A stretch of DNA of 64,000 bases, taken from the NCBI GenBank assembly GCA_905234755.1, contig CAJOIT010000009.1:94023-158022 (forward strand), read 5' to 3'. Positions 35,254-42,975 of the stretch are shown piece after piece (within the stretch, counting starts at the first letter, position 1; every line of letters starts with the position of its first letter). The DNA is from an uncultured Bacteroidales bacterium. Its GTDB lineage: Bacteria; Bacteroidota; Bacteroidia; Bacteroidales; ML635J-15. Below the pieces are notes generated by a model. It was given only the letters and a program-made list of their open reading frames with translations, searched no databases and had not been told where the DNA came from. A program made the translations under genes and the position numbers.

Positions 35254-35370
35254 GAAAGGGATTACAGATCCCTGCGCTGCCGCGGGCGTCCGTGCAACAA
35301 AAAAAATAGAAAACTTGCTCCGCTGCGTTTTCATTTTTGTTTTCTGCGGCTTGGTTTGAATGCAAGCATT
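35254..35370. repeat. 117-bp direct repeat, copy 1
   Basis: Runs from 'gaaagggattacagatccc' to 'ttgaatgcaagcatt' and is repeated at 35379-35495 with a few mismatches. The first bases resemble the 3' part of the tRNA-Ser gene just downstream ('gagaaagggatt'). Confidence 0.8.
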
Positions 35371-35378
35371 AATACTAT

Positions 35379-35495
35379 GAAAGGGATTACAGATCCCTTG
35401 CGCTGCCGCGGGCGACCTTGCAACAAAAAAACAGAAAACTTGCTCCGCTGCGTTTTCATTTTTGTTTTCTGCGGCTTGGTTTGAATGCAAGCATT
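35379..35495. repeat. 117-bp direct repeat, copy 2, ending in a long hairpin
   Basis: It has the same length and order as copy 1. Its end 'tttttgttttctgcggct' can pair over 18 bases with 'agccgcagaaaacaaaaa' just beyond the copy (35496-35520), making a strong hairpin. The gap 35187-35549 has no protein gene; reading frames across it are fortuitous. Confidence 0.8.
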
Positions 35496-35507
35496 CAACA
35501 GCCGCAG

Positions 35508-35541
35508 AAAACAAAAAATGGTGAAGCAAAGCTTCACCATT
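35508..35541 (-). terminator. terminator of the tRNA-Ser pair
   Basis: ATGGTGAAGC and GCTTCACCAT form a 10-bp stem around AAA. On the minus strand it is followed by TTTTTTG, directly after the tRNA-Ser(CGA) gene. Confidence 0.7.
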
Positions 35542-35549
35542 TTTTGTTG

Positions 35550-35636
35550 CGGAGAGAAAGGGATTCGAACCCCCGGTACTCGAAAGAGTACAACGGTTTT
35601 CGAGACCGCCCCATTCGACCACTCTGGCATCTCTCC
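35550..35636 (-). tRNA. tRNA-Ser (CGA)
   Basis: An 87-base class II tRNA. The acceptor GGAGAGA pairs with TCTCTCC with discriminator G. The anticodon loop ctCGAaa reads UCG codons. A long variable arm (gtactc/gagtac) and GGTTCGAATCC T-arm are present. CCA is not encoded. Confidence 0.95.
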
Positions 35637-35689
35637 AAGGTCGTTTAGCGCAATAAAGAATATTTTCTTTAGGGACTTCCGCGCTTTAG

Positions 35690-35776
35690 CGGAGAAAGAG
35701 GGATTCGAACCCCCGGAACCCTCGCGAGTTCAACGGTTTTCAAGACCGCCGCATTCGACCACTCTGCCATTTCTCC
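35690..35776 (-). tRNA. tRNA-Ser (TGA)
   Basis: An 87-base class II tRNA, upstream of and similar to tRNA-Ser(CGA). The anticodon loop is ctTGAaa and the variable arm is aactcgcgagggtt. CCA is not encoded. The 53-base spacer between the two genes holds a small CCGC/GCGG hairpin. Confidence 0.95.
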
Positions 35777-35967
35777 GAGCGGGGCAAAAGTACTACAAAT
35801 AAAATTCTCGGCAAAGTTATTTTCCTTATTTTTTATATGCTCACAAACTAATTATTATCAGCATATTAAATCAATTTTTTACACAAATCATAAATTACAA
35901 GTAGCCAACAAGCAAACGAAAATCGTCATTTTGAAATCGTTTTTCATGAAAAATTGAAAGACATTTA

Positions 35968-35997
35968 TTGTCAATTGGCAATAATGCTATATATTTG
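35968..35997 (+). promoter_or_regulatory. promoter of clpS
   Basis: TTG at 35968-35970, then TATATTTG at 35990-35997 after 19 bases. Its end is only 7 bases from the ATG at 36005, which decides the start and implies a near-leaderless message. Confidence 0.7.
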
Positions 35998-36004
35998 CAC
36001 CGCT

Positions 36005-36283
36005 ATGCCGACAAACAACAATATAATAGAGCCACAAGCAAAGGAAGACATAAAATCGCTGAACCGAAACAACCTTATTCTGTACAACGATGACAAAAAT
36101 TCCTTTGACCATGTAATAACATGCCTTGTAAACATATGTGAACACGACATGATACAGGCCGAACAATGCGCCTACATAGCCAACTACAAAGGCAGATGCG
36201 ACATAAAGAAAGGCGAGTACAAATACCTGAAGGAACTCAAGGACGCCTTGATTGGTAAAGGTCTTATTGTTTCAATAGAATAA
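36005..36283 (+). CDS. clpS: ClpS adaptor for ATP-dependent Clp protease
   Basis: A 92-residue adaptor, start set by the promoter. ClpS delivers N-degron substrates to ClpAP/ClpCP. The family core is 'LILYNDDKNSFDHVITCL' (residues about 24-41), which contains the Asn-Asp-Asp that contacts the bound N-terminus. 'AEQCAYIANYKGRCDIKKG' then gives the helix and strand of the pocket. In E. coli ClpS a His in 'AVHYQGK' (H66) binds the alpha-amine; here the place is Asn (IANYKGR). This may alter specificity. A terminator follows immediately, so the gene is monocistronic. Confidence 0.9.
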   Translation: MPTNNNIIEPQAKEDIKSLNRNNLILYNDDKNSFDHVITCLVNICEHDMIQAEQCAYIANYKGRCDIKKGEYKYLKELKDALIGKGLIVSIE

Positions 36284-36284
36284 A

Positions 36285-36315
36285 AAAAGTCGGATTTTTC
36301 AATCCGACTTTTTTG
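36285..36315. terminator. bidirectional terminator between clpS and the DUF5011 gene
   Basis: AAAGTCGGATT (36287-36297) and AATCCGACTTT (36301-36311) with A and T runs on both sides. Confidence 0.85.
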
Positions 36316-36333
36316 TTCATTATCATTAGAATC

Positions 36334-37293
36334 CTATTCTGCGTAGTACCTTTCTACATAATTCTGAATTGCCTGCTGACCTGTACCGGATGCATTTGGT
36401 ACAGAAATAGTAAGCGCAAGCTCTATATACAACATAACACCTCTTTCATTGTAAACAATCTTGGATTTAGGAATTCCGCTCTCCAAGGCTCCCTGAATTC
36501 TTACTGTATAGTCGCTTATAGCAGCATCGGTTTCAGTGTATGCCGTATATTCCTGTGTTGGAATTTGCAGATATACATAGTTCAAGCGCATTGAATCGAC
36601 AGCTGCCTCATACGACATTCCATTATAAAAAGCAACTTCCTTGTCTGATGCAGTACCAAGGAAACCTACTTGGTCGGAACGGGTACGCGGAGAAAGAGTT
36701 GTTGAATATAGATCAGCATCAACCTTGAACGACACCTTTTGTCCATTGTATTCATGCTGAGCAACCTTTGAGAATCTAATACGACCAGCCACATTTGCCG
36801 AAGCTGCTATATTCGAATAATATTTTGTAGGCTGGCAAATATCACTAATTCCTCCTCCAATAATTTCTTCACGAACAGTCCAATACTTTCCTGTATAAAT
36901 ATCGCTGACATTCTTGCAGGTAATTATCTTTGACCTTTGACCGGAATTTCCTGACTCATCAGTTGCCGTATATGTAACATTGTATTCACCGGTCTTCTTT
37001 ATTTCGCCGATATGTGAAGCCACTTTCTTTTCTATTGGCAGAACCGACTCCAAATCGGATGTGATTTGTATATCAGCAGATGCACTTGCATTGTCCTCTA
37101 TATAACATCCTGGGTCAACATACTTCGTATATAACAAAACTGTAGTGTCACCTTTCTTGTCGATTGTCTCTCCATCCTTTGCCAAGAAATAAATAGACGG
37201 CGCTGTTTTGTCTGGATGACAAGCAACGAACGCAAAAGACATTGCCATTAATACGGCAACTGCAACCAACGAATTTAGATTTAATCTATTCAT
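36334..37293 (-). CDS. DUF5011 (Ig-like) lipoprotein
   Basis: A 319-residue surface lipoprotein. The lipobox FVAC gives Cys25 after an N-terminal hydrophobic helix. Residues about 30-125 form the DUF5011 bacterial Ig-like domain ('DKTAPSIYFLAKDGETI', 'TKYVDPGCYIEDNA', 'GEYNVTYTATDESGN'). The rest is an uncharacterised beta domain with a repeated 'YTAYTETDAAISDYTVRIQG' region. Such proteins often occur near SusD-like or adhesion genes. Here it lies downstream of a T9SS subtilase with a 63-base gap and could be co-transcribed. The ligand is unknown. Confidence 0.8.
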   Translation of the reverse strand: MNRLNLNSLVAVAVLMAMSFAFVACHPDKTAPSIYFLAKDGETIDKKGDTTVLLYTKYVDPGCYIEDNASASADIQITSDLESVLPIEKKVASHIGEIKKTGEYNVTYTATDESGNSGQRSKIITCKNVSDIYTGKYWTVREEIIGGGISDICQPTKYYSNIAASANVAGRIRFSKVAQHEYNGQKVSFKVDADLYSTTLSPRTRSDQVGFLGTASDKEVAFYNGMSYEAAVDSMRLNYVYLQIPTQEYTAYTETDAAISDYTVRIQGALESGIPKSKIVYNERGVMLYIELALTISVPNASGTGQQAIQNYVERYYAE

Positions 37294-37356
37294 AATTATC
37301 CAAATTTAATCAAGCCGTAAAATTATTAACAATATTTCAATCCTCAAAATTTTTTC

Positions 37357-39993
37357 CTACTTTTTTAGCAAAACTATTTTTGCCTGCATATTCATAGCAT
37401 CGCATCGCAACACATATACGCCATCCGAAAAGCTGGACAAATCCAAGCTATACGTTTGATTATCAGCAACAAAATCAAAAATAATCCTTCCGTACACATC
37501 ATATATACAGAACTTTTGCCCATAATACCCAGAAGGAATATAAATATTAGCAATACCATTTGTAGGATTCGGATAAAGCTCAATCTGCGGCATATCAGAA
37601 CCTGTTAAATTCTCGTGAAGACCATTAAGATATTCATTGCTGAGCATAATACGACTGATGAACAAGTCAGAATTTCGAGCATTCTTTGCCACCAGCCTAA
37701 TCATCACATTTTGTCCACGGAAATCGGCAAGCGACACCGAAACCGTATCAAATTCAGCATAATCAGCAGGCACATAGTACGAATCTACATAACCTTGCTG
37801 TGTATATAGTCCAGGACCGCCATTCGCCCAGATGCGATATGGGAAAGTTTCCCCACAATCTGTACTAACTTCAACAAACAGCGAATCTCTACTTGAATCC
37901 GATATCCTATTCTTGTATGCATATACAAAATTCAAATAAATAGAATCTGCATCAGGCAAATCGGTCTGAGGCAAGTAGACATAATCAATGTCCTTGTTCT
38001 TGACATTCTTGCTAAACCTATAAGCCAATGCATGATGCTCGGAATTTTCGCCCCATGGAAGCATCTCCCATGTTTTCAATCCGTTGGGATTTCCAATCAC
38101 TACTCCATACCTTGAAAAGAAACCGCCATCGTTAAAATCAATGGAATATGGGAACTCCCAATTGTAATACTTGTTGAACCTCAGCATAGCACTATTATTA
38201 AAGTCATCATACTCGACACCATTACTTCCCGGATAAACTACTGCATACAACTCATTGAGTCCACCATGAACAGGCACATTCGGCACTTCATATTCATAAG
38301 GCTCTTCAGCCAAATGAGAAACATATTCAAAATCATGACTTGCAATAAGACTATCGCCCGAATAAATACGAAGGATTGTATGACCAGAATCGTGATTTCC
38401 ATCGTTAAATACTTGCGCATACACCGTTGGAACACTTTCGACACAAGTTACCGTATCGTAGTCAACTATGCCATCGCCATACGACATGACAAGTTTCACG
38501 CTTATGTCAAAATTTTCGGTTTCTGGTGCCGATACCGGATATATATTTGACAAATAATTGTATGCGGCAAGCACATCAATCATACCCATTCCGTAGGTAT
38601 TGTCCTCTCCCTCATCGCCAAGGTCGATAGCAGAGTAATACAAAGCCTCCTTAAGTTCCTTTGCCGATGCCATCTGGAATGCCTCTGCCAACAGCAGCAA
38701 TGCACCTGACACATGCGGACAAGCCATCGATGTTCCCTGAAGTGCATTGTAACCATCCAAACCAACACACGAGCGCACATTCACACCGGGAGCCGAAACT
38801 TCCGGCTTTATCTTCAACGAGGATTCCTCATCGACACATGGCGTAGGTCCGCGACTTGAAAAACCAGCAACAACATTACTTGAATTTACCGCAGCCACCG
38901 ACATCGGATTAACCAGATTGTATGCAAGCATAGCAGGATAACCAGTCGTGGAATCATTCGGGCCTTCGTTGCCTGCCGAGAATGGCGAACAAATTCCTGC
39001 TGCCTCCAATGTCTCAACTATAGAATTTTCGGGAAGCGAACAAGCATTGAACTCAGCAGCCATCTCATAATCGTAACCCCATGAATTGTTTATAACACGC
39101 GGAACATCTTGAGTTGTATTTTCATCGCCATCAGGATTCAAAACCCACTGGTAAACAGAGAAGAACTGACTTACAGTAAGCAGTTCTGATGATGTGCTCG
39201 CTACAGGATCGCAAGCTATCCATTTGGCATTGTACGCGATACCAATAGTATCGTGAGTTGCCCTATCTAGCCCCATTGTCGTTCCTGTAGTGTGTGTTCC
39301 ATGCGAAGACGATGCATTGTCGCGCGGATTCTCGTGACGCATTCCGTACCAGCACTGCGACTGTGGCCAATGATTGCCTGCATAGTTGGTGCTAATGGCA
39401 GGATGTTCTGGATTTACACCCGTATCAATGCTAAGCATCAGCATATTGCGACCAGTATAACCCAAAGCCCACATAGCAGGAGCATTTATTGCCTGTACTC
39501 CCCACTCCACTCCGTTTACCGAACGCGGAGCATTTTCTTCAACCACGGTCGTCCCGTCAATTATTCTGTAGCGCGGAGCATTCAAGTCAATGTATGTCAC
39601 TGCCTCAAAACCAGCAATTTGCATTATGAATTCAGGACGAACTTTCATATTTATTGCATTAACAATCCAGAAATCTTCCATTTCTGAAACAGCAGTCGGA
39701 TTGGCTTTCATCAACGACGCAATCTGGTTCATGAACTTTGCATACGACCTCTCGTGGTTGCGTTTCAGCAACGCCGTAACTCCCTTCACACGCGTATCGA
39801 AGTCGGCATGATACCTGTCGAACTGCAAAGCAAGGTCTGTAACCGACTCTGCATTCTCAAAATAAACATTCACATCAAGGTATTCGGCATTTCCATCCTT
39901 AATTGCATCCGACAAGGCAGGACTAACAACAAACTGCGCCACCGAAAGCAACGACATGGAAACCAACGCCATAAGTAATAGTACCTTTTTCAT
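37357..39993 (-). CDS. S8 (subtilisin-like) serine peptidase with T9SS sorting domain
   Basis: An 878-residue secreted peptidase. A signal peptide (MKKVLLLMALVSMSLLSVAQ) is followed by an I9-like propeptide to about residue 150. The catalytic triad is complete: D190 in LSIDTGVN, H231 in SSHGTHTTG and S422 in GTSMACPH. After the protease domain come about 300 residues of beta-rich modules ('GHTILRIYSGDSLI', a MAM-like region). The C-terminal 75 residues are a type A T9SS sorting domain ('IELYPNPTNG', 'CIYDVYGRI', 'LSSFSDGVYVLRC', 'KIVLLKK'). It is exported by the type IX system and attached to or released from the surface. It likely degrades host or dietary protein. Confidence 0.93.
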   Translation of the reverse strand: MKKVLLLMALVSMSLLSVAQFVVSPALSDAIKDGNAEYLDVNVYFENAESVTDLALQFDRYHADFDTRVKGVTALLKRNHERSYAKFMNQIASLMKANPTAVSEMEDFWIVNAINMKVRPEFIMQIAGFEAVTYIDLNAPRYRIIDGTTVVEENAPRSVNGVEWGVQAINAPAMWALGYTGRNMLMLSIDTGVNPEHPAISTNYAGNHWPQSQCWYGMRHENPRDNASSSHGTHTTGTTMGLDRATHDTIGIAYNAKWIACDPVASTSSELLTVSQFFSVYQWVLNPDGDENTTQDVPRVINNSWGYDYEMAAEFNACSLPENSIVETLEAAGICSPFSAGNEGPNDSTTGYPAMLAYNLVNPMSVAAVNSSNVVAGFSSRGPTPCVDEESSLKIKPEVSAPGVNVRSCVGLDGYNALQGTSMACPHVSGALLLLAEAFQMASAKELKEALYYSAIDLGDEGEDNTYGMGMIDVLAAYNYLSNIYPVSAPETENFDISVKLVMSYGDGIVDYDTVTCVESVPTVYAQVFNDGNHDSGHTILRIYSGDSLIASHDFEYVSHLAEEPYEYEVPNVPVHGGLNELYAVVYPGSNGVEYDDFNNSAMLRFNKYYNWEFPYSIDFNDGGFFSRYGVVIGNPNGLKTWEMLPWGENSEHHALAYRFSKNVKNKDIDYVYLPQTDLPDADSIYLNFVYAYKNRISDSSRDSLFVEVSTDCGETFPYRIWANGGPGLYTQQGYVDSYYVPADYAEFDTVSVSLADFRGQNVMIRLVAKNARNSDLFISRIMLSNEYLNGLHENLTGSDMPQIELYPNPTNGIANIYIPSGYYGQKFCIYDVYGRIIFDFVADNQTYSLDLSSFSDGVYVLRCDAMNMQAKIVLLKK

Positions 39994-40017
39994 ATTCTAT
40001 TGTTTTTTCGTTATTAT

Positions 40018-41310
40018 CTATTTCAAAATTTCTGCTTCAACTACATCATCGTCAACAACTTTAGTCAACTTTACAGGACAAATCCTATTCACCAAATCTT
40101 TGTCGTACGGCACGGCAACCCTTATATAATTATCGGTATAACCGAACATCATTCCTCCCTTCTTTGCCGACTCGAACAAAACCTCGTGAACCGAACCAAT
40201 CCTCGACTGCACAAACTCCTTATGCTTCCTTTCGCAAATGGACTTCACCACATCTGCCCTCTCCTGCTTCTGCTTGGAAGTAACACGCGGAGTAAACTTC
40301 AACGCCCTTGTGTTCTCCCTTTCGGAATACTGGAACTGGTGTATGAACGAAATATCAAGAGACTCAATAAATTCCACCGTCTTGGCAAACATTTCTGGTG
40401 TTTCTCCATTAACACCAACTATAAGGTCGATGCCGATGAAAGCATCTGGAATAAGTTTCTTAACAAGTTCAATCTTGTGCCTATACAAAGCGGTATCGTA
40501 ACGCCGACCTATGAGTTTCAGCAAATCATCACAGCCCGACTGCAACGGAATGTGGAAATGCGGCATCATCTTAGGTTCGGATGCAACAAATTCAATAATT
40601 TCATCTGTAAGCAAATCAGGTTCGATGCTTCCAATCCTATATCTCTCAATGCCATCGACTTTTGCTAGAGCTGTAAGCAACTGCAAAAAGTTTTCTCCAG
40701 TAGTCTTGCCGAAATCGCCAATATTCACGCCCGAAATTATGACTTCCTTCATTCCATCTGCAGCAAGCGACTTTACTTGCTCCACACATTCTGCAATCGA
40801 TGGATTTCGGCTTCTTCCCCGAGCAAACGGAATTGTACAGTAGGCACAAAAATAGTCGCATCCGTCCTGAACCTTCAGGAAAGCGCGAGTGCGGTCACCT
40901 TTCGAAAATGCAGGCACAAAAGATTTCATTTCGTTATGTGGCGTAGTGCTGACAAATACATCGCGACTTGCCACGGCATTGTCAATTATCTTTTCAATCT
41001 CGGCCTTGTTGTTCACGCCGAAAACATAGTTCACACCAGGAAGCGATGCTACCTCATCGGCTTTCAACTGAGCATAACAGCCAGTAACAATTATTATAGC
41101 TTCGGGATTTTGCGAATGGGCGCGAGCAACAGCATTCCTGCCCTTGCGATTGGCGTTTGATGTCACCGAACATGAGTTCAGCACATAAAAGTCTGCTTTC
41201 TGCGAAAACGGCACTACCGTAAAACCTCGCTCAATGAAATAGCGGGAGATTGTCGATGTCTCGGCAAAATTCAGGCGGCAGCCAAGGGTACAGAAAGCAA
41301 CGGTTTTCAT
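40018..41310 (-). CDS. mtaB: tRNA t6A37 methylthiotransferase MtaB
   Basis: A 430-residue cytosolic enzyme that adds a methylthio group to t6A at tRNA position 37. I take ATG 41310 (MKTVAFCTLGC); an upstream in-frame start falls in the repeat spacer. The N-terminal UPF0004 domain has cluster cysteines in 'CTLGCRLN' (C7), 'NSCSVTSNA' and 'TGCYAQ'. The radical SAM motif CDYFCAYC gives C151, C155 and C158. A TRAM domain ends the protein ('SVHEVLFESAKKGGMMFGYT'). The length is typical of the MtaB/YqeV group rather than MiaB. Confidence 0.92.
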   Translation of the reverse strand: MKTVAFCTLGCRLNFAETSTISRYFIERGFTVVPFSQKADFYVLNSCSVTSNANRKGRNAVARAHSQNPEAIIIVTGCYAQLKADEVASLPGVNYVFGVNNKAEIEKIIDNAVASRDVFVSTTPHNEMKSFVPAFSKGDRTRAFLKVQDGCDYFCAYCTIPFARGRSRNPSIAECVEQVKSLAADGMKEVIISGVNIGDFGKTTGENFLQLLTALAKVDGIERYRIGSIEPDLLTDEIIEFVASEPKMMPHFHIPLQSGCDDLLKLIGRRYDTALYRHKIELVKKLIPDAFIGIDLIVGVNGETPEMFAKTVEFIESLDISFIHQFQYSERENTRALKFTPRVTSKQKQERADVVKSICERKHKEFVQSRIGSVHEVLFESAKKGGMMFGYTDNYIRVAVPYDKDLVNRICPVKLTKVVDDDVVEAEILK

Positions 41311-41388
41311 CAATGGACAATTGATAATTAATAATTGACAATGAATAATTGACAATTGTAGGCTCGCAATGCATTGCGGGCCTTCGGA
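41311..41388. repeat. AATTGACAATTG repeats and CGCAATGCATTGCG palindrome
   Basis: Degenerate 'attgataattaataattgac' repeats like those at 17.6 kb are followed by a perfect 14-bp palindrome around 41365-41379 with GC-rich flanks. No T-run follows. This is an intergenic spacer between dapA and mtaB on the minus strand. Confidence 0.5.
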
Positions 41389-42276
41389 TTATTGATTTTT
41401 TAGTCTTTCAATATCACTTGCAATCCTTGCATACAAATCATCGCTGACATTGACCAGCGGCAAACGAAGCACATTCTGGATTACGCCCATCTGCGACAGA
41501 TATGCCTTTACACCAGCAGGATTGCCTTCGGCAAACATCAGCCGAACTGTTGGCAACAACTTGTAGTGCAACTTTCTAGCCTGCTCGAAATCACCACTAA
41601 GCGCAAGTTTCACCATTTGCGACAATTCGCGCGGAAATGCGTTTGCCACAACGGAAATCACACCTTTCACACCTGCTGCCATAAGCGGAAGCGTAAGTCC
41701 ATCATCGCCAGAAATAACAGTAAAGCGTTCAGGTTTGTTCTCAACCACGCGCATAATCTGGTCAACCGAACCAGATGCCTCCTTCACTGCAATTATGTTA
41801 TCAAAGTCGCGAGCAAGACGGCAAATTGTCTCTGGCGAAATGTTAACTCCTGTGCGACCAGGAATGTTGTACAAAATTACAGGCACGGGAGAAACCTCGG
41901 CAACATGGGCAAAATGCGCATACAAACCATTCTGCACTGGCTTATTATAAAATGGCGATGCCGTCAGAAGTCCATCAATGCCACTGAAATCGAAATTGCG
42001 GATGCTATCGAGCAGGTCGGAAGTATTGTTTCCGCTCATTCCTACCATAATCGGCACACGACCAGCGATTTCGCGCTTAGCGAAATCAATAACCTTATGG
42101 CGTTCCTCAGCCGAAAGACAAGGTGTTTCGCCTGTCGTTCCCATTACAAGCACATAGTCGACTCCACCATCGACAACATTCGACAGCAAACGGGCAAAAG
42201 CCACATAGTCAACATTTCCATTAATATCGAATGGCGTAACCAATGCCACTCCCGTTCCAAAAAACTTGCTATTCAT
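41389..42276 (-). CDS. dapA: 4-hydroxy-tetrahydrodipicolinate synthase
   Basis: A 295-residue (beta/alpha)8 aldolase that condenses pyruvate with aspartate semialdehyde for lysine and diaminopimelate. 'MGTTGETPCLSAEE' is the family loop, Y136 in ILYNIPGRTG is the catalytic Tyr and K165 in AVKEASG forms the Schiff base. The length is normal. It starts 8 bases inside the end of the DUF6913 gene, so the two are translationally coupled. The same pairing of dapA with DUF6913 is common in Bacteroidales. Confidence 0.95.
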   Translation of the reverse strand: MNSKFFGTGVALVTPFDINGNVDYVAFARLLSNVVDGGVDYVLVMGTTGETPCLSAEERHKVIDFAKREIAGRVPIMVGMSGNNTSDLLDSIRNFDFSGIDGLLTASPFYNKPVQNGLYAHFAHVAEVSPVPVILYNIPGRTGVNISPETICRLARDFDNIIAVKEASGSVDQIMRVVENKPERFTVISGDDGLTLPLMAAGVKGVISVVANAFPRELSQMVKLALSGDFEQARKLHYKLLPTVRLMFAEGNPAGVKAYLSQMGVIQNVLRLPLVNVSDDLYARIASDIERLKNQ

Positions 42277-42814
42277 ATCTTATCGCTTCCAAATAGTGAA
42301 TTATCTGCTTTACCAATTCCGAAATGTTTGAATTTTCCTCGTCAAGACTTACCATGACATCAAGCAAATCGGCATTCTTCTCATTGTACAGCCCGACTTT
42401 AAATCCTGCCTTCGACCTAAGTTTCACATAATTAAGTGGGACTTTATCTTCCATATCAAGGCAGATAAGAATGTCATAGTCGGTGTCGCAAAATTCTGCA
42501 ATAGTTTCCTCGTGCGGAAAACCAAGCCAGTCGAGTTCCTTTGCACAGAAAAACGAAAAGTCGAGCGGTTGCAAATGAAAATCTGACAGTTCCTTATTGT
42601 CGACAAACCCAAGAGCCTTGACAAACGGTATTTGCTTCTGCAAATCGAAAAGTAGCTTGCGTGCCACCTCGAACTGTGCAGCATCAGTTGCTTCGTGCAG
42701 GATACCAACCTTTTTTGCAGCACCCAAGCCACAAGCACGAACGCAACGAGGTTCCATACCCCGTGCCTTCAACAACTTGCGCCTTGCAAGACCCGACTTT
42801 ATTCCTTCAAACAT
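42269..42814 (-). CDS. DUF6913 family protein
   Basis: A 181-residue cytosolic protein; ATG 42814 chosen, a GTG at 42820 is possible. The N-terminus is basic ('GIKSGLARRKLLKARG'), then an alpha/beta domain with 'KKVGILHEATDAAQF' and 'YDILICLDMEDKVPLNYV'. This is the DUF6913 family, usually next to dapA in Bacteroidota; its function is not known. A -7 box ends 5 bases before the ATG, so the transcript may start at or next to the start codon. Confidence 0.8.
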   Translation of the reverse strand: MFEGIKSGLARRKLLKARGMEPRCVRACGLGAAKKVGILHEATDAAQFEVARKLLFDLQKQIPFVKALGFVDNKELSDFHLQPLDFSFFCAKELDWLGFPHEETIAEFCDTDYDILICLDMEDKVPLNYVKLRSKAGFKVGLYNEKNADLLDVMVSLDEENSNISELVKQIIHYLEAIRYE

Positions 42815-42819
42815 AGGCA

Positions 42820-42827
42820 CAAAGATA
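42820..42827 (-). promoter_or_regulatory. -7 box of the DUF6913-dapA operon
   Basis: TATCTTTG on the minus strand, 5 bases before ATG 42814. Confidence 0.6.
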
Positions 42828-42839
42828 CAAATTTATTTT

Positions 42840-42955
42840 GGATTTACGATTGACGATTTTAGATTGGACTGACAAGATGCAAAAGGTTTTACGAAATACG
42901 ATTTAGATTTGAATAAATTCTCAAATCGAATTATCATCGAATTTTCTTACCTTTG
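42840..42955 (+). promoter_or_regulatory. TTTACGAA repeat block and -7 box of the CCA-transferase-like gene
   Basis: 'tttacgattgacgatttt' and 'ttttacgaaatacgattta' are the inverted form of the AAATCGTA block seen before valS and the AbfD-like gene. TACCTTTG at 42948-42955 is the -7 box, 20 bases before the TTG start. Confidence 0.55.
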
Positions 42956-42975
42956 CAGTCCCAAAATCCACCATC

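Noticed and set aside
35254..35495. CRISPR-like array
   Set aside because: Only two 117-base units with an 8-base spacer and no cas genes; no CRISPR array is seen anywhere in the window.
35164..35622. Frames across the tRNA-Ser and 117-bp repeats
   Set aside because: They translate tRNA and repeat sequence; both repeat copies give the same peptide because the DNA is duplicated.
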